The notes: a model not told the origin generated them from the letters alone. A stretch of DNA of 19,887 bases from Bacteroidales bacterium (GCA_016783865.1 JADHVS010000064.1:1-19887); one strand, 5' to 3'. Positions 1-11,662 are shown, numbered from the stretch's first letter. Program-made: numbers and translations.

Positions 1-3822
<3,822 letters not shown>

Positions 3823-3840
3823 CTAAAATCATAAAACGTT

Positions 3841-3879
3841 AAATGCGAAGTAATTGCCTTCGGCGAATACTTCGCATTT
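3841..3879. repeat. Long imperfect hairpin (12-bp perfect outer stem)
   Basis: The outer arms AAATGCGAAGTA (3841-3852) and TACTTCGCATTT (3868-3879) are perfectly complementary. The inner part continues as ATT-GCC-TTC-GGC-GAA, so the whole can fold as one stem with a 3-nt loop and one mismatch. It lies between the VOC gene and the GH2 gene. There is no U-tract, so it could be an RNA-processing or stabilising hairpin, an attenuator, or a dispersed palindromic element rather than a canonical terminator. Confidence 0.6.
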
Positions 3880-3895
3880 CGCGAGGGCGGTTGTG

Positions 3896-3915
3896 CCTGC
3901 CTGCCAGCAGGCAGG
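3896..3915. repeat. GC-rich palindrome, REP-like
   Basis: The arms CCTGCCTGC and GCAGGCAGG are separated by only CA, giving a 9-bp perfect GC-rich stem. It sits 16 bp from the preceding hairpin in the same intergenic space. The base composition is unlike its AT-rich surroundings, which suggests a dispersed palindromic repeat. A terminator role is possible, but no T-run follows on either strand. Confidence 0.55.
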
Positions 3916-3964
3916 ATTGTTGCCTTGTGCGGGCCGAGCAATCATTAATCTGAGATCACAGACT

Positions 3965-3999
3965 TCATAATTCGTAATTCGTAATTCATCATTCTTCAT
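3965..3999 (-). repeat. Short tandem array A: five degenerate heptads over a stop codon
   Basis: Plus-strand units are TCATAAT, TCGTAAT, TCGTAAT, TCATCAT and TCTTCAT. The array includes the TGA stop (3989-3991) and the last two to three codons of the VOC lipoprotein gene. It is one of seven such arrays at gene 3' ends in this window. Confidence 0.75.
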
Positions 4000-4987
4000 G
4001 GTTCCAAAGCAACTCCACGGTCACTCCCCCGGCCTTTTCCAGGTCGATGTATTCATACCTGCCTGAACCTGGTTTTCCTTTCTCGCCCCAGGTACCACCC
4101 ATCGAATTAATATATCCCTTTGATTCGTAATCGCCGAGCACCTCATCCATATCCGAAACCGAAAAAGCCAGGTGATGGATCCCTTCCCCGTGCTTCTTAA
4201 TGTGGTCATCATAAACGATGGGTGGTTTAACAGGGATACACCATTCATAGGCAACGGTTCCATGCCTCTGCCAACCCTGGATCAGGCTGTGATCGGTAAG
4301 CTCTCCATAATAATGCATATCGCCCAATACCGGATGGTTGATCTGAAACTCAGGTTGTCCGAGACGGGCCCAGAAGGCAGATACCGGTTCATAATCAGCA
4401 ATGGCAAAGGCATACTGGTTTATTTTCATGTGATGGAGGTTTTCACCGGACAGTTCCGCAAAAAACCTGTCATCCGTATCCCCGGTCGTATAACCCAGTA
4501 TGTACTTCCCTTCCTCCTGTGTGTCCATGAACACATAGGCCAATTCACCCATGGCGGTCTCTATAGTCACCTTCTCAAGCACATCCACACCAAGTCCTGC
4601 CAGTCTCTCAATTTCATGGTCGAGTGCTTCCTGACCTTCCAGCCGGTGGACCAGGCTCATGGCCCCGTCGCCATAACCGGAATGAAATGTGGCAAACAGG
4701 GAGTTTTCATCCATGGGCTGGATCCAAGTGATATGTGCTCCTCCCAGGTTGGCCTTTGCCATTCTAAGCGGTACTGACTCACCAGTTGATTCAAAAGTAC
4801 ACACCAGGGTATCCGGATCATTCACCTGGTCAAATCCCAGGTTCCCCCAGTGCATTATTACATTATCCAGGTCATCAATGATCCATACCACCTGGTCGAC
4901 TTTTTTAAAATGTTCGGGAACCTGCTTTTCCTGCGCAATGCAGGAAAAAATCAAAAACGGAATCAGAAAAATGGTTGATCTTTTCAT
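3989..4987 (-). CDS. Two-domain VOC-family (glyoxalase/dioxygenase fold) lipoprotein
   Basis: This protein of 332 residues is predicted to be membrane-anchored in the cell envelope. The chosen ATG at 4987 gives a lipoprotein signal (MKRSTIFLIPFLIFSC, lipidated C16). The frame continues upstream to a TTG at 5122, but that would bury the signal 45 residues in, so it is rejected. Two vicinal-oxygen-chelate modules follow. The first begins near VDQVVWIIDDLDNV; the second is around HHMKINQYAFAI through the HHLAFSVSDMDEV region, with histidines placed like VOC metal ligands. The layout resembles 4-hydroxyphenylpyruvate-dioxygenase or epimerase-like VOC pairs, but the substrate cannot be read from the sequence. 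Its position between two glycosidase genes on the same strand suggests a role in the same catabolic programme (inference). Confidence 0.8.
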   Translation of the reverse strand: MKRSTIFLIPFLIFSCIAQEKQVPEHFKKVDQVVWIIDDLDNVIMHWGNLGFDQVNDPDTLVCTFESTGESVPLRMAKANLGGAHITWIQPMDENSLFATFHSGYGDGAMSLVHRLEGQEALDHEIERLAGLGVDVLEKVTIETAMGELAYVFMDTQEEGKYILGYTTGDTDDRFFAELSGENLHHMKINQYAFAIADYEPVSAFWARLGQPEFQINHPVLGDMHYYGELTDHSLIQGWQRHGTVAYEWCIPVKPPIVYDDHIKKHGEGIHHLAFSVSDMDEVLGDYESKGYINSMGGTWGEKGKPGSGRYEYIDLEKAGGVTVELLWNHEE

Positions 4988-5132
4988 ATTAAGGTTTTTT
5001 ATTATGGTTGTTATCAATCTATTGGCAAAAGGATTACAGGTATGTTTTAATGCTTCGAGTACAACTGTAAAATTTGTCTCCATTTCAGAATTAATAACTA
5101 TTACAGACTTTTCCCGATCCAACCTTCATGCC

Positions 5133-6770
5133 TTATTGCATCTGAATGATCATACCAGGCTCGGATAAATCTCCTTCAGTGGCTGATTTAAGGCCAATGG
5201 TTGTTATCATATCGCCCGGTATGAAAATTCTATTTTTATTAATGTCCACAAGATGGGTTATGTCCTCAGCCTTATCCCCGGCCAGGTCCTGGGCATACAA
5301 TTTCAGGCTTGTTAATTGTTCTCCTTCGTTGAAAACAAGGGTCAGGCTTTTATACCTTCCGAAGATCCCGACAGGTTTTCCGGTATCTGTAATTTCTATG
5401 GAAACATCGGCCAGTGGATAGCTTATTTTCCCCGTTTCCAAAACCCTGGGAAGCGCAGCCACGGCTACAGCCCCGTTGGGATGCCTGGAGCAGAGGACGT
5501 AGGGAGGATCACCGTCGCAGGTGACTTCCGGCAACGGCATCCCCCTGGAGACCCTGGCCGGAGCTCCCTGTACTGCAGTTTTTCCGTTCATCCAGACGGC
5601 CCAGCCGTCGCCTTCCCTGAAGGTCCATGAATCATTTAACCTTACAGAATCCAGTGTATTTTCACTCATACCAGCGCCAAAAGCTGGTGCCAGGCGGTGC
5701 CACCTGACCGTGCGAACCACTTCGTCCACCCGGTACTTAAAATCAAATGGATCATACTCGTGATTTTCCAGTTCGATCATATGCGGATGCCGCAGGATAC
5801 CGACAGCACATCCAAGGACGGCTCCCAGGTATGGTTCATCTTCGCAATTTATGATCACTTTTTTCCCTGTCCCGGACAATTCAGCCAGTACCTGGGCAAC
5901 CCGGTCGAGGGTGGTGGGAATGGATAGTTGCTGGGTTATGTCGTAGGTTCTTAGAACGGAACTTATCCTGGCAGTAGCCACAAAGGCTTCCAAAACAGCA
6001 CCTTCATCCCATGACCTGAAACTACCTGACCGGTGAAAGTTTTCTGTATCCCAGGGGCATTCTTCGTCGTTAAGCGGACCGCTTCCCCTGCTGTGTTCAA
6101 TAATTAATTCCGGGTAATACTCGCGGGCAAGTTCTGTTATTCTTTTCCGCGGTTCAATTCCGCCCCTGTAGCCATAGTCTATTTTCCAGTATTTTATCCC
6201 GGCAGCTTCAGAAAGTTTTATCGCATCAATATAATACCTCTCTACCTTAGAGTCTTCCATCGGTATGCCATCCTTAAAGTCTTCAAAAGGATGTGACGGC
6301 AGCCACAGCCCAGTGCCTTTCCAGTGATGTTGGGTTACAAGTTCATTCAGCGATACCATCCGCTCCAGCCGGGTCCCCTTGCAGGAAGGAAACTTTTCCT
6401 GGACAACCATCAAAGATCCCAACCTCCAGTTCTCCGTGCCAATTTTTGTCTCTGACGGCACATCCCAACCCAGATCCAGGACAATAAAAAGATCCTTCTT
6501 AAGCTCATCAGGGAAAGCAGAAGACCAGCCGTCCTCACCAAATAAATTTTCCTCATTTAAATTTCCGGCAGTTAAAGAATGTCCTCCCAGGGAGAGGCTG
6601 TACAGAACAGACTGCGTATCAATAGCATAATTCTGTGCACCCCAGGTACACCAGTAATCGGGGGATTGATTTTGTTTATCAGGAATCAGACTTATATCTG
6701 TCCTGCTTTGATGCGACTGCATGCATGAAACAGAGGTTAATACCAACAGCCAGTAAAACAGGTTCCTCAT
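5133..6770 (-). CDS. Putative clan GH-D-like glycoside hydrolase lipoprotein (alpha-galactosidase-like)
   Basis: This protein of 545 residues has a lipoprotein signal (MRNLFYWLLVLTSVSC, lipidated C16). An N-terminal beta-rich part contains YWCTWGAQNY. It is followed by a probable TIM barrel with VLDLGWDVP (residues 98-105, recalling the strand motif LDDGW of GH27/GH36), GLWLPSHP, and KYWKIDYG, where D198 sits where clan GH-D enzymes carry the nucleophile in a KxD motif. FRSWD (D255) is a candidate acid/base. The last roughly 130 residues look like an all-beta C-terminal domain. Similarity is motif-level only, so the family and substrate are uncertain; an alpha-galactosidase or related alpha-glycosidase fits the neighbouring beta-galactosidase. 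It lies 31 bp downstream of the beta-propeller gene, so co-transcription is likely. Confidence 0.65.
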   Translation of the reverse strand: MRNLFYWLLVLTSVSCMQSHQSRTDISLIPDKQNQSPDYWCTWGAQNYAIDTQSVLYSLSLGGHSLTAGNLNEENLFGEDGWSSAFPDELKKDLFIVLDLGWDVPSETKIGTENWRLGSLMVVQEKFPSCKGTRLERMVSLNELVTQHHWKGTGLWLPSHPFEDFKDGIPMEDSKVERYYIDAIKLSEAAGIKYWKIDYGYRGGIEPRKRITELAREYYPELIIEHSRGSGPLNDEECPWDTENFHRSGSFRSWDEGAVLEAFVATARISSVLRTYDITQQLSIPTTLDRVAQVLAELSGTGKKVIINCEDEPYLGAVLGCAVGILRHPHMIELENHEYDPFDFKYRVDEVVRTVRWHRLAPAFGAGMSENTLDSVRLNDSWTFREGDGWAVWMNGKTAVQGAPARVSRGMPLPEVTCDGDPPYVLCSRHPNGAVAVAALPRVLETGKISYPLADVSIEITDTGKPVGIFGRYKSLTLVFNEGEQLTSLKLYAQDLAGDKAEDITHLVDINKNRIFIPGDMITTIGLKSATEGDLSEPGMIIQMQ

Positions 6771-6801
6771 ATATTCAATCTTTTTTAGTATTAGATATAG
6801 T

Positions 6802-7944
6802 TTACCTTATCAGGTGAATCCGGAACATCCCGACACTTGCATAGTACCCATCAAATATTGAATCATCATTTATCTGCCAGATATTCGGGATACCATACAT
6901 ATCCTTATTATATGCTGTAAAAAATACAGTAAACTGATCTTCACTTTCCGGGACCAGCCCCAGTGGCGTTCTTGTCAGTCCCCACCATGGATCGACTTTT
7001 TTCCCAAGATCAAAGTATTTTGCTTCAGACCAGTGGATCCCATCGTATGATATCATATATCCGATCTGTTTAGCCTCATCAACACCGTCAAACAGGGCGA
7101 CATACCTTCCATCAGTAAGCCTGGTAACAACTGGATTTTCGATTGCCCGGCGAACAGGATTGAAATCTGATTTTCTTTTCCAGGGACCATCAAGGGCAGG
7201 TGCCTCAGCTAATCCTACTGATACCGGAGAGCTGCCATAAAATGCTAACCAGCCTTCCCCAACTGGAAATGGATAAAATGAATCTGTTCCCATTAATCCC
7301 TCCCATGGATCAGAATCTACACCTGGCTGTAATAGGATGGTTGCATCTTTGTAGGGTCCGCTTAAACCGCCGAAACCTTTAGTTTCAGAGATGGCCAGCC
7401 AAATCTTCCCATTAAAATTTCTATACCACCCCTGCTCAGTATTTGGTTTGGAATTATAGGCAACATATGTCAGTTGCCAATGTCCATTCTTCGAATCATA
7501 TAATGGCATGGGCGACCAAAGGCATGCCCTCGGATCTTGTCCTGTAAAATCCCCTGTCGACTCAAAATCAGTAGCCACTCTATCCCAGGATGATCCATCC
7601 TCACTTTTCCAGTGGGCGAGCCTTGTATTTGTCCATAAGGGATTATCATACATTTCCGTTGTGAACATATGATACTCACCATTATACTTTATTACCCGTC
7701 CTCCCTCAAATCCATATTTATTCTGTTCAGTTCCGGAATCCCCTTTTGTCAATACCGGATCTTCACTCACCCAATCGATTTCAAATACGGGCATGATTGA
7801 GTATCCCTGAACGCCTGCGATTTCATTACTATTTTTGAACTGATTTTGTGTATCAGTGGATTTGCAGGTTATTAATACAGATAAAATTGATATCCCGGTT
7901 ATCCAATGCCTGCCAGCTGACGTAAATGAAGAATTAAAATGCAT
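6802..7944 (-). CDS. Beta-propeller glycoside-hydrolase-like lipoprotein (GH43/GH32-type fold)
   Basis: The ATG at 7944 gives 380 residues with an N-terminal hydrophobic segment ending in LSVLITC (probable lipidated C27, slightly atypical Thr at -1). An in-frame TTG at 8004 is possible but adds 20 polar residues before the signal. The body has recurring propeller-blade signatures: RVIKYNGEYHMFTTE, LAHWKSEDGSSWD, WQLTYVAYN, ISETKGFGGLSGPYKD, LAEAPALDGPWKRK, DGRYVALFDG and SYDGIHWSE. The mix of 'sequence-S-x-DG-x-x-W' and 'D-GPW' is typical of five-bladed GH43/GH32/GH117-type propellers. FEGGRV and AIENPVV may place acidic residues in the central cavity. The exact family is not recognised. A 12-bp inverted repeat lies upstream of the start. 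Confidence 0.65.
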   Translation of the reverse strand: MHFNSSFTSAGRHWITGISILSVLITCKSTDTQNQFKNSNEIAGVQGYSIMPVFEIDWVSEDPVLTKGDSGTEQNKYGFEGGRVIKYNGEYHMFTTEMYDNPLWTNTRLAHWKSEDGSSWDRVATDFESTGDFTGQDPRACLWSPMPLYDSKNGHWQLTYVAYNSKPNTEQGWYRNFNGKIWLAISETKGFGGLSGPYKDATILLQPGVDSDPWEGLMGTDSFYPFPVGEGWLAFYGSSPVSVGLAEAPALDGPWKRKSDFNPVRRAIENPVVTRLTDGRYVALFDGVDEAKQIGYMISYDGIHWSEAKYFDLGKKVDPWWGLTRTPLGLVPESEDQFTVFFTAYNKDMYGIPNIWQINDDSIFDGYYASVGMFRIHLIR

Positions 7945-8006
7945 ACCGTTTATTGGTTTCAATGACGATTCGCAAAGAAAAACACTCCGGTACGGATCAC
8001 ACAATA

Positions 8007-8037
8007 TATATTAAATGTATTATCAACATTTAATATA
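8007..8037. promoter_or_regulatory. Perfect 12-bp inverted repeat, candidate operator
   Basis: TATATTAAATGT (8007-8018) and ACATTTAATATA (8026-8037) are exact reverse complements separated by 7 nt. The element lies 63-93 bp upstream of the beta-propeller lipoprotein start. A TATATTTA string resembling the Bacteroidota -7 box occurs just beyond it on the minus strand. It is too AT-rich and lacks a T-tract for an intrinsic terminator, so binding by a dimeric repressor or activator controlling the glycosidase genes is the favoured reading (inference). Confidence 0.5.
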
Positions 8038-8155
8038 GAAGTAAATATAGTATTAATAATCTACCAAGTCAACCTGAGCGGTAAAAAACTTATATCCGGG
8101 AATAAAAGATTGCAGGAGTGGCTATCTAAAGGATAAAATTAAAAGTAAACCAAAA

Positions 8156-8195
8156 AAATCCTTGGCCTCTTGAATCCTTGGCCCCTTAAACCCTT
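8156..8195 (-). repeat. Short tandem array B: five octads after the serine-hydrolase stop
   Basis: On the coding (minus) strand the units are AAGGGTTT, AAGGGGCC, AAGGATTC, AAGAGGCC and AAGGATTT. The array begins 1 nt after the TAA stop of the beta-lactamase-like gene. The unit resembles array C. Confidence 0.75.
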
Positions 8196-8196
8196 C

Positions 8197-9483
8197 TTAG
8201 TTAACCAGGGCCTGGTAAGTCAGCACCTGGAATTTAGGATGAATATCTCCGTGCCAGTTGGGAAACATCTGCACGAAAAACAGTCCTACCAGGTCTTCTT
8301 TCGGATCCATCCAGTAACTGGTGGAGAAATAGCCTCCCCAGCTGTAATTGCCTAATGAACTGAGGGTTTGGTGGAGATTTTTTTCGGTGACAAGCCCGAA
8401 TCCCAGGCCGAAGGGACTGGCGTCCGGCAGATGGGCGATCTGGTTGGTGATCATCAGGTCAACGGTTTTCCGGCCCAGTATCTGCTGGCCGTTAAAGGTG
8501 CCACCGTTCACCATCATCTGCATGAATTTTGCGTAGTCTTCGATGGTACAGCATATTCCAGCTCCCCCTGAAAAGTTACTCTTGCCCCCTTTAAAGGGAT
8601 AATTGTAAGCGTCCACATCAGATGGCTCATAACCGTCATCAATACTTGCATAAACAGGTACAAGCCGGTCCAGTTTTTCATCGGGAACATAGAAACAGGC
8701 ATCATCCATCCCCAGGGGGCCGAACAATCTTTCATTCAAAAATTCCTCAAAGGTCATCCCGGAGATCACTTCCACAAAATAGCCCAATAGGTCGGTGTTC
8801 AGTCCGTATGTAAATTTCTCACCCGGCTCATGCAGAAGGGGCACTTTTGCCAGGGCCGGCATGGTTTCACTCAGTTTCTTATCGGTTATAACGAATCCAT
8901 CCGGAATGCCCAGCTCCTCGCACAGCGGCCTGAGCTTGCCATGAATAAAAGGGTAACATATTCCGGATGTGTGGGTGAGCAGGTGACGGATGGTAATCTC
9001 TTTTTCAGCGGGACGGGTGAGCAGGGAACCATCCGGCCTTACACTCTCGAGCACTGTCATCTCCTTGAATTCGGGGATGTATTGAGACAGTTTGTCATCG
9101 AGCAGGAAATGTCCTTCCTCATACAACATCATCACAGCAACACTGGTGATGGCCTTGGACATGGATGCGATCCTGAATATATCGTCTTTTTCCATGGGAT
9201 CGCCCTGTTCCGGATCCCGCATCCCAAAACTTTTGTGGTATACTACTTTGCCCTTCCTGGCAATAAATCCCACAGCCCCTGGTATCTTGTTTTCTTCAAT
9301 ATAGCTTTCGACTAATTGGTCGATCCGGTCCAGCCGTTCACTTGAATAACCAACCGATTCGGGTTCAGCGACGACAAATTCCTGCAATGGTTTACGGGAT
9401 TCGTTTGATCGATGGTCATCCTCATGGCAGGAAACCAGGATCAGTGCCAGCGAGGCCAGAAGAATTTTAGATATAGTTTTCAT
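8197..9483 (-). CDS. Serine hydrolase lipoprotein, beta-lactamase/EstB family
   Basis: This class C beta-lactamase-fold hydrolase has 428 residues. Despite the family name, such proteins in sugar clusters are usually esterases or peptidases, and the substrate here is unknown. A lipoprotein signal ends at LILVSC (C19). It is followed by HEDDH, an acidic stretch resembling the Bacteroidota lipoprotein export signal, so display on the cell surface is plausible. The catalytic SxxK is S107-M-S-K110, within FRIASMSKAIT. The second motif is Tyr226 in KFTYGLNTD, and HLLTHTSGI is the usual conserved block. The length is normal for the family. The ATG at 9483 is favoured because it opens the signal peptide. 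The upstream gap is 127 bp, so it may have its own promoter or be read through from the symporter. Confidence 0.88.
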   Translation of the reverse strand: MKTISKILLASLALILVSCHEDDHRSNESRKPLQEFVVAEPESVGYSSERLDRIDQLVESYIEENKIPGAVGFIARKGKVVYHKSFGMRDPEQGDPMEKDDIFRIASMSKAITSVAVMMLYEEGHFLLDDKLSQYIPEFKEMTVLESVRPDGSLLTRPAEKEITIRHLLTHTSGICYPFIHGKLRPLCEELGIPDGFVITDKKLSETMPALAKVPLLHEPGEKFTYGLNTDLLGYFVEVISGMTFEEFLNERLFGPLGMDDACFYVPDEKLDRLVPVYASIDDGYEPSDVDAYNYPFKGGKSNFSGGAGICCTIEDYAKFMQMMVNGGTFNGQQILGRKTVDLMITNQIAHLPDASPFGLGFGLVTEKNLHQTLSSLGNYSWGGYFSTSYWMDPKEDLVGLFFVQMFPNWHGDIHPKFQVLTYQALVN

Positions 9484-9578
9484 GTGGAGTATTTTATGAT
9501 AGGTTAATAAATTTAAAGTCCAGACAACCTCGTTTGGTATTCCGGATTCTATATTTCTGTTTTACATGCTCGACTCCC

Positions 9579-9620
9579 GTTTCCCTTGCCCCACCTGACC
9601 CCTTGAACCCTTAAATCCTT
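9579..9620 (-). repeat. Short tandem array C: AAGG-type 8/9-mers over a stop codon
   Basis: On the minus strand the units are AAGGATTT, AAGGGTTC, AAGGGGTC, then 9-nt variants AGGTGGGGC and AAGGGAAAC. The stop codon of the 81-residue membrane protein (9611-9613) and its last codons lie inside the array. The unit family is the same as array B, 1.4 kb away. Confidence 0.65.
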
Positions 9621-9856
9621 TCTTCCTCTTCACTCGTCACTTCTTTTATCCGCCTTGCCAGTGGTTTAAAACTCGAAGTCGCCAGCATAAATACACCGAC
9701 CACCAGCATGGCCAATCCGGTCCACAGATTAATATTGATATTGAGTGAACGGACATACAGCTCTTCGTTACCCAGTGTCGACAGGCCAAAAACAGCGAGT
9801 AATAAACCCAGCAGGGTGAACATTAATCCAATCGGAATTTTTATATCTAATCCCAT
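9611..9856 (-). CDS. Small two-helix membrane protein next to sugar symporter
   Basis: This 81-residue protein has two hydrophobic helices, about residues 7-27 (IPIGLMFTLLGLLLAVFGL) and 44-60 (WTGLAMLVVGVFMLAT). They are joined by a polar loop with EELYVRS and followed by a charged tail ending in EEEERI. It starts only 12 bp after the stop of the sodium symporter gene, so the two are surely co-transcribed. I do not recognise a named family. An accessory or stabilising subunit of the transporter is an inference from the pairing. Confidence 0.8.
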   Translation of the reverse strand: MGLDIKIPIGLMFTLLGLLLAVFGLSTLGNEELYVRSLNININLWTGLAMLVVGVFMLATSSFKPLARRIKEVTSEEEERI

Positions 9857-9868
9857 AGCTATATATTT

Positions 9869-11584
9869 TTACCAGAAGATTATACTTAAAATCAATGCAA
9901 CAACACCCACGAGGATGGCCATAGAAACCGGTTTCCTGTGCCATGGCACGTCATCTTCCTGAAGGCGAGGTGTGAGAGAATAAACAAGCCCTTTTAATTC
10001 ATCATTTGTCTTTAATTGTCGTGTAATAACCGAGATAATAAAGGTCATCACGAAACATGCAGTAAAGGCATAAATGGCTGTCCAGAAGTTCTGGGCCATT
10101 TCGCTTGGATAGGTATGCACGATATTTCCCATCCATCCACCTTTGATCAATGACTCAGCTCCTGCCGGGGCCGTAAGTCCATGATGAAAAGCAGCTGCTA
10201 CAGTTCCGGATATCAGGCCCAGAAATGCTCCATGACCGGTGGTCCGCTTCCAGAACATTCCAAGCAGGAAGGTGGCAAAAAGGGGCGCGTTGATAAAGGC
10301 AAATATCAATTGCAGGAAGTCCATAATGTTATTGAATGACCTGGCCAGGTAGGCCGCTCCAATACTCACAATAACTCCAAAAACAGTGGTTAACTGGGCC
10401 ACTCTCAGATAATGCTTGTCGGATTTACTCTTATTAATGTAACTCTGGTACAGGTCGTATGTAAACACCGTATTAAATGCTGTAACATTACCCGCCATTC
10501 CCGACATAAAGGATGCCATCAGGGCAGTAAGCCCGAGACCAAGCACACCGGTCGGGAAGTAATGACCCAAAAGCATAGGGATAACTTTATCATAATCATA
10601 CCCTGTGCCTTTAACAGGCAACTCGAATCCAGCTTCGGGTATTTGTGTTAATCCAATAGCAATCATGCCGGGTATAATGACAAGAAAGGGAATGAACATC
10701 TTGGGAAGGGCGCCAATTAAAGGAGTTTTCCTGGCTGCTGTCATTGAATTGGCTGCCATGGCCCGTTGAACCACCAGGAAATTGGTGCACCAGTAACCAA
10801 AGGAAAGCACAAAACCCAGTCCCATGATCACGCCGAACCATTCAACTCCCAGTGGATTGGTGTCGGGACTACCCATGAATTTCCATGAGTTCATCCAGGC
10901 TCCTGCCTCATACCCGTTAGAGACAGCCACATCCGCAAGGCTTCTACTTAATCCGTCCCATCCTCCAATATTAATCAGTCCTAAAATCACTAGTGGCAGG
11001 AATCCAATGACAATCAGGAAGAACTGCAGCACTTCATTATATATGGCAGAAGTAAGTCCTCCCAGGTAAACATACACCAGCACGATGGCTGCCGAAATCA
11101 ACAGACTTAAATTAAAATCCCACCCGAGCAAAGTCTCCATCAGCATGGCAAGTGCATACATCGATATCCCCGATGCAAAAATGGTCATCACAGCAAAGGA
11201 GACTGCATTGAAAGCCCGTGTTTTTTCATCGTATCTGAATTTCAGATATTCAGGCACCGACCTGGCTTTTGAACCATAGTAGAAGGGCATCATGAATAGC
11301 GCAAGGAAGATCATGGCAGGTATGGCACCGATCCAGTAAAAATGCACCGTGGCCATTCCGTATTTAGCGCCTGAGGCGGCCATCCCGATTACTTCCAGGG
11401 CCCCCAGGTTAGTGGCGATAAATGCCAACCCGGTTATCCAGGCCGGGATCGACCTGCCTGCCTCCAGGAAATCGGTCGAGGATTTCATGAACCGCTTGAG
11501 TGCCCATCCAACACCCAGCACAAAACTGAAATAGACGATCATTATCACATAGTCTATCCAACTCAGATTAAATATTGTTTCCAT
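9869..11584 (-). CDS. Sodium:solute symporter (SSS family, SGLT-like)
   Basis: This sodium-driven inner-membrane importer has 571 residues, the usual length for the family, with about 14 hydrophobic segments. Family landmarks include the KARSVPEYLKFRYDEKTRAF loop, GGLTSAIYNEVLQFFL, and YWCTNFLVVQRAMAANS, close to the corresponding block of bacterial SGLT sugar transporters. Others are PGMIAIGL, FMSGMAGNVTAFNTVFTYDLYQ with the conserved Ser/Thr-rich sodium-site helix, and a charged cytoplasmic tail before the last helix. A sugar substrate is inferred from the SGLT-like blocks and the downstream glycosidases. It is the first gene of the minus-strand run and faces the DUF1684 gene across a 95-bp AT-rich intergenic region. 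Confidence 0.93.
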   Translation of the reverse strand: METIFNLSWIDYVIMIVYFSFVLGVGWALKRFMKSSTDFLEAGRSIPAWITGLAFIATNLGALEVIGMAASGAKYGMATVHFYWIGAIPAMIFLALFMMPFYYGSKARSVPEYLKFRYDEKTRAFNAVSFAVMTIFASGISMYALAMLMETLLGWDFNLSLLISAAIVLVYVYLGGLTSAIYNEVLQFFLIVIGFLPLVILGLINIGGWDGLSRSLADVAVSNGYEAGAWMNSWKFMGSPDTNPLGVEWFGVIMGLGFVLSFGYWCTNFLVVQRAMAANSMTAARKTPLIGALPKMFIPFLVIIPGMIAIGLTQIPEAGFELPVKGTGYDYDKVIPMLLGHYFPTGVLGLGLTALMASFMSGMAGNVTAFNTVFTYDLYQSYINKSKSDKHYLRVAQLTTVFGVIVSIGAAYLARSFNNIMDFLQLIFAFINAPLFATFLLGMFWKRTTGHGAFLGLISGTVAAAFHHGLTAPAGAESLIKGGWMGNIVHTYPSEMAQNFWTAIYAFTACFVMTFIISVITRQLKTNDELKGLVYSLTPRLQEDDVPWHRKPVSMAILVGVVALILSIIFW

Positions 11585-11654
11585 GTGAATTTTTTGTTAT
11601 TAAGGTTTTTAAAAATAACAAATAAATATCATAGTGTTCATTCAGCTATAATTT

Positions 11655-11662
11655 TAATTTTG
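11655..11662 (+). promoter_or_regulatory. Candidate Bacteroidota -7 box for the DUF1684 gene
   Basis: TAATTTTG matches the TAnnTTTG -7 consensus exactly and lies 17 bp before the ATG at 11680. The -33 element is weak (TGTTC near 11635), so the call rests mainly on the -7 match and its position. Confidence 0.4.

Noticed and set aside
4988..5122. 45-residue N-terminal extension of the VOC protein from a TTG
   Set aside because: It would bury a textbook lipoprotein signal peptide; the ATG at 4987 is preferred.
7945..8004. 20-residue extension of the beta-propeller protein from a TTG
   Set aside because: The extension is polar and precedes the hydrophobic signal; the ATG at 7944 fits a lipoprotein better.
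8197..9483. Antibiotic-resistance beta-lactamase
   Set aside because: The SxxK fold is present, but the lipoprotein form, the length and the sugar-catabolism context fit the esterase/peptidase-like branch; resistance cannot be supported.
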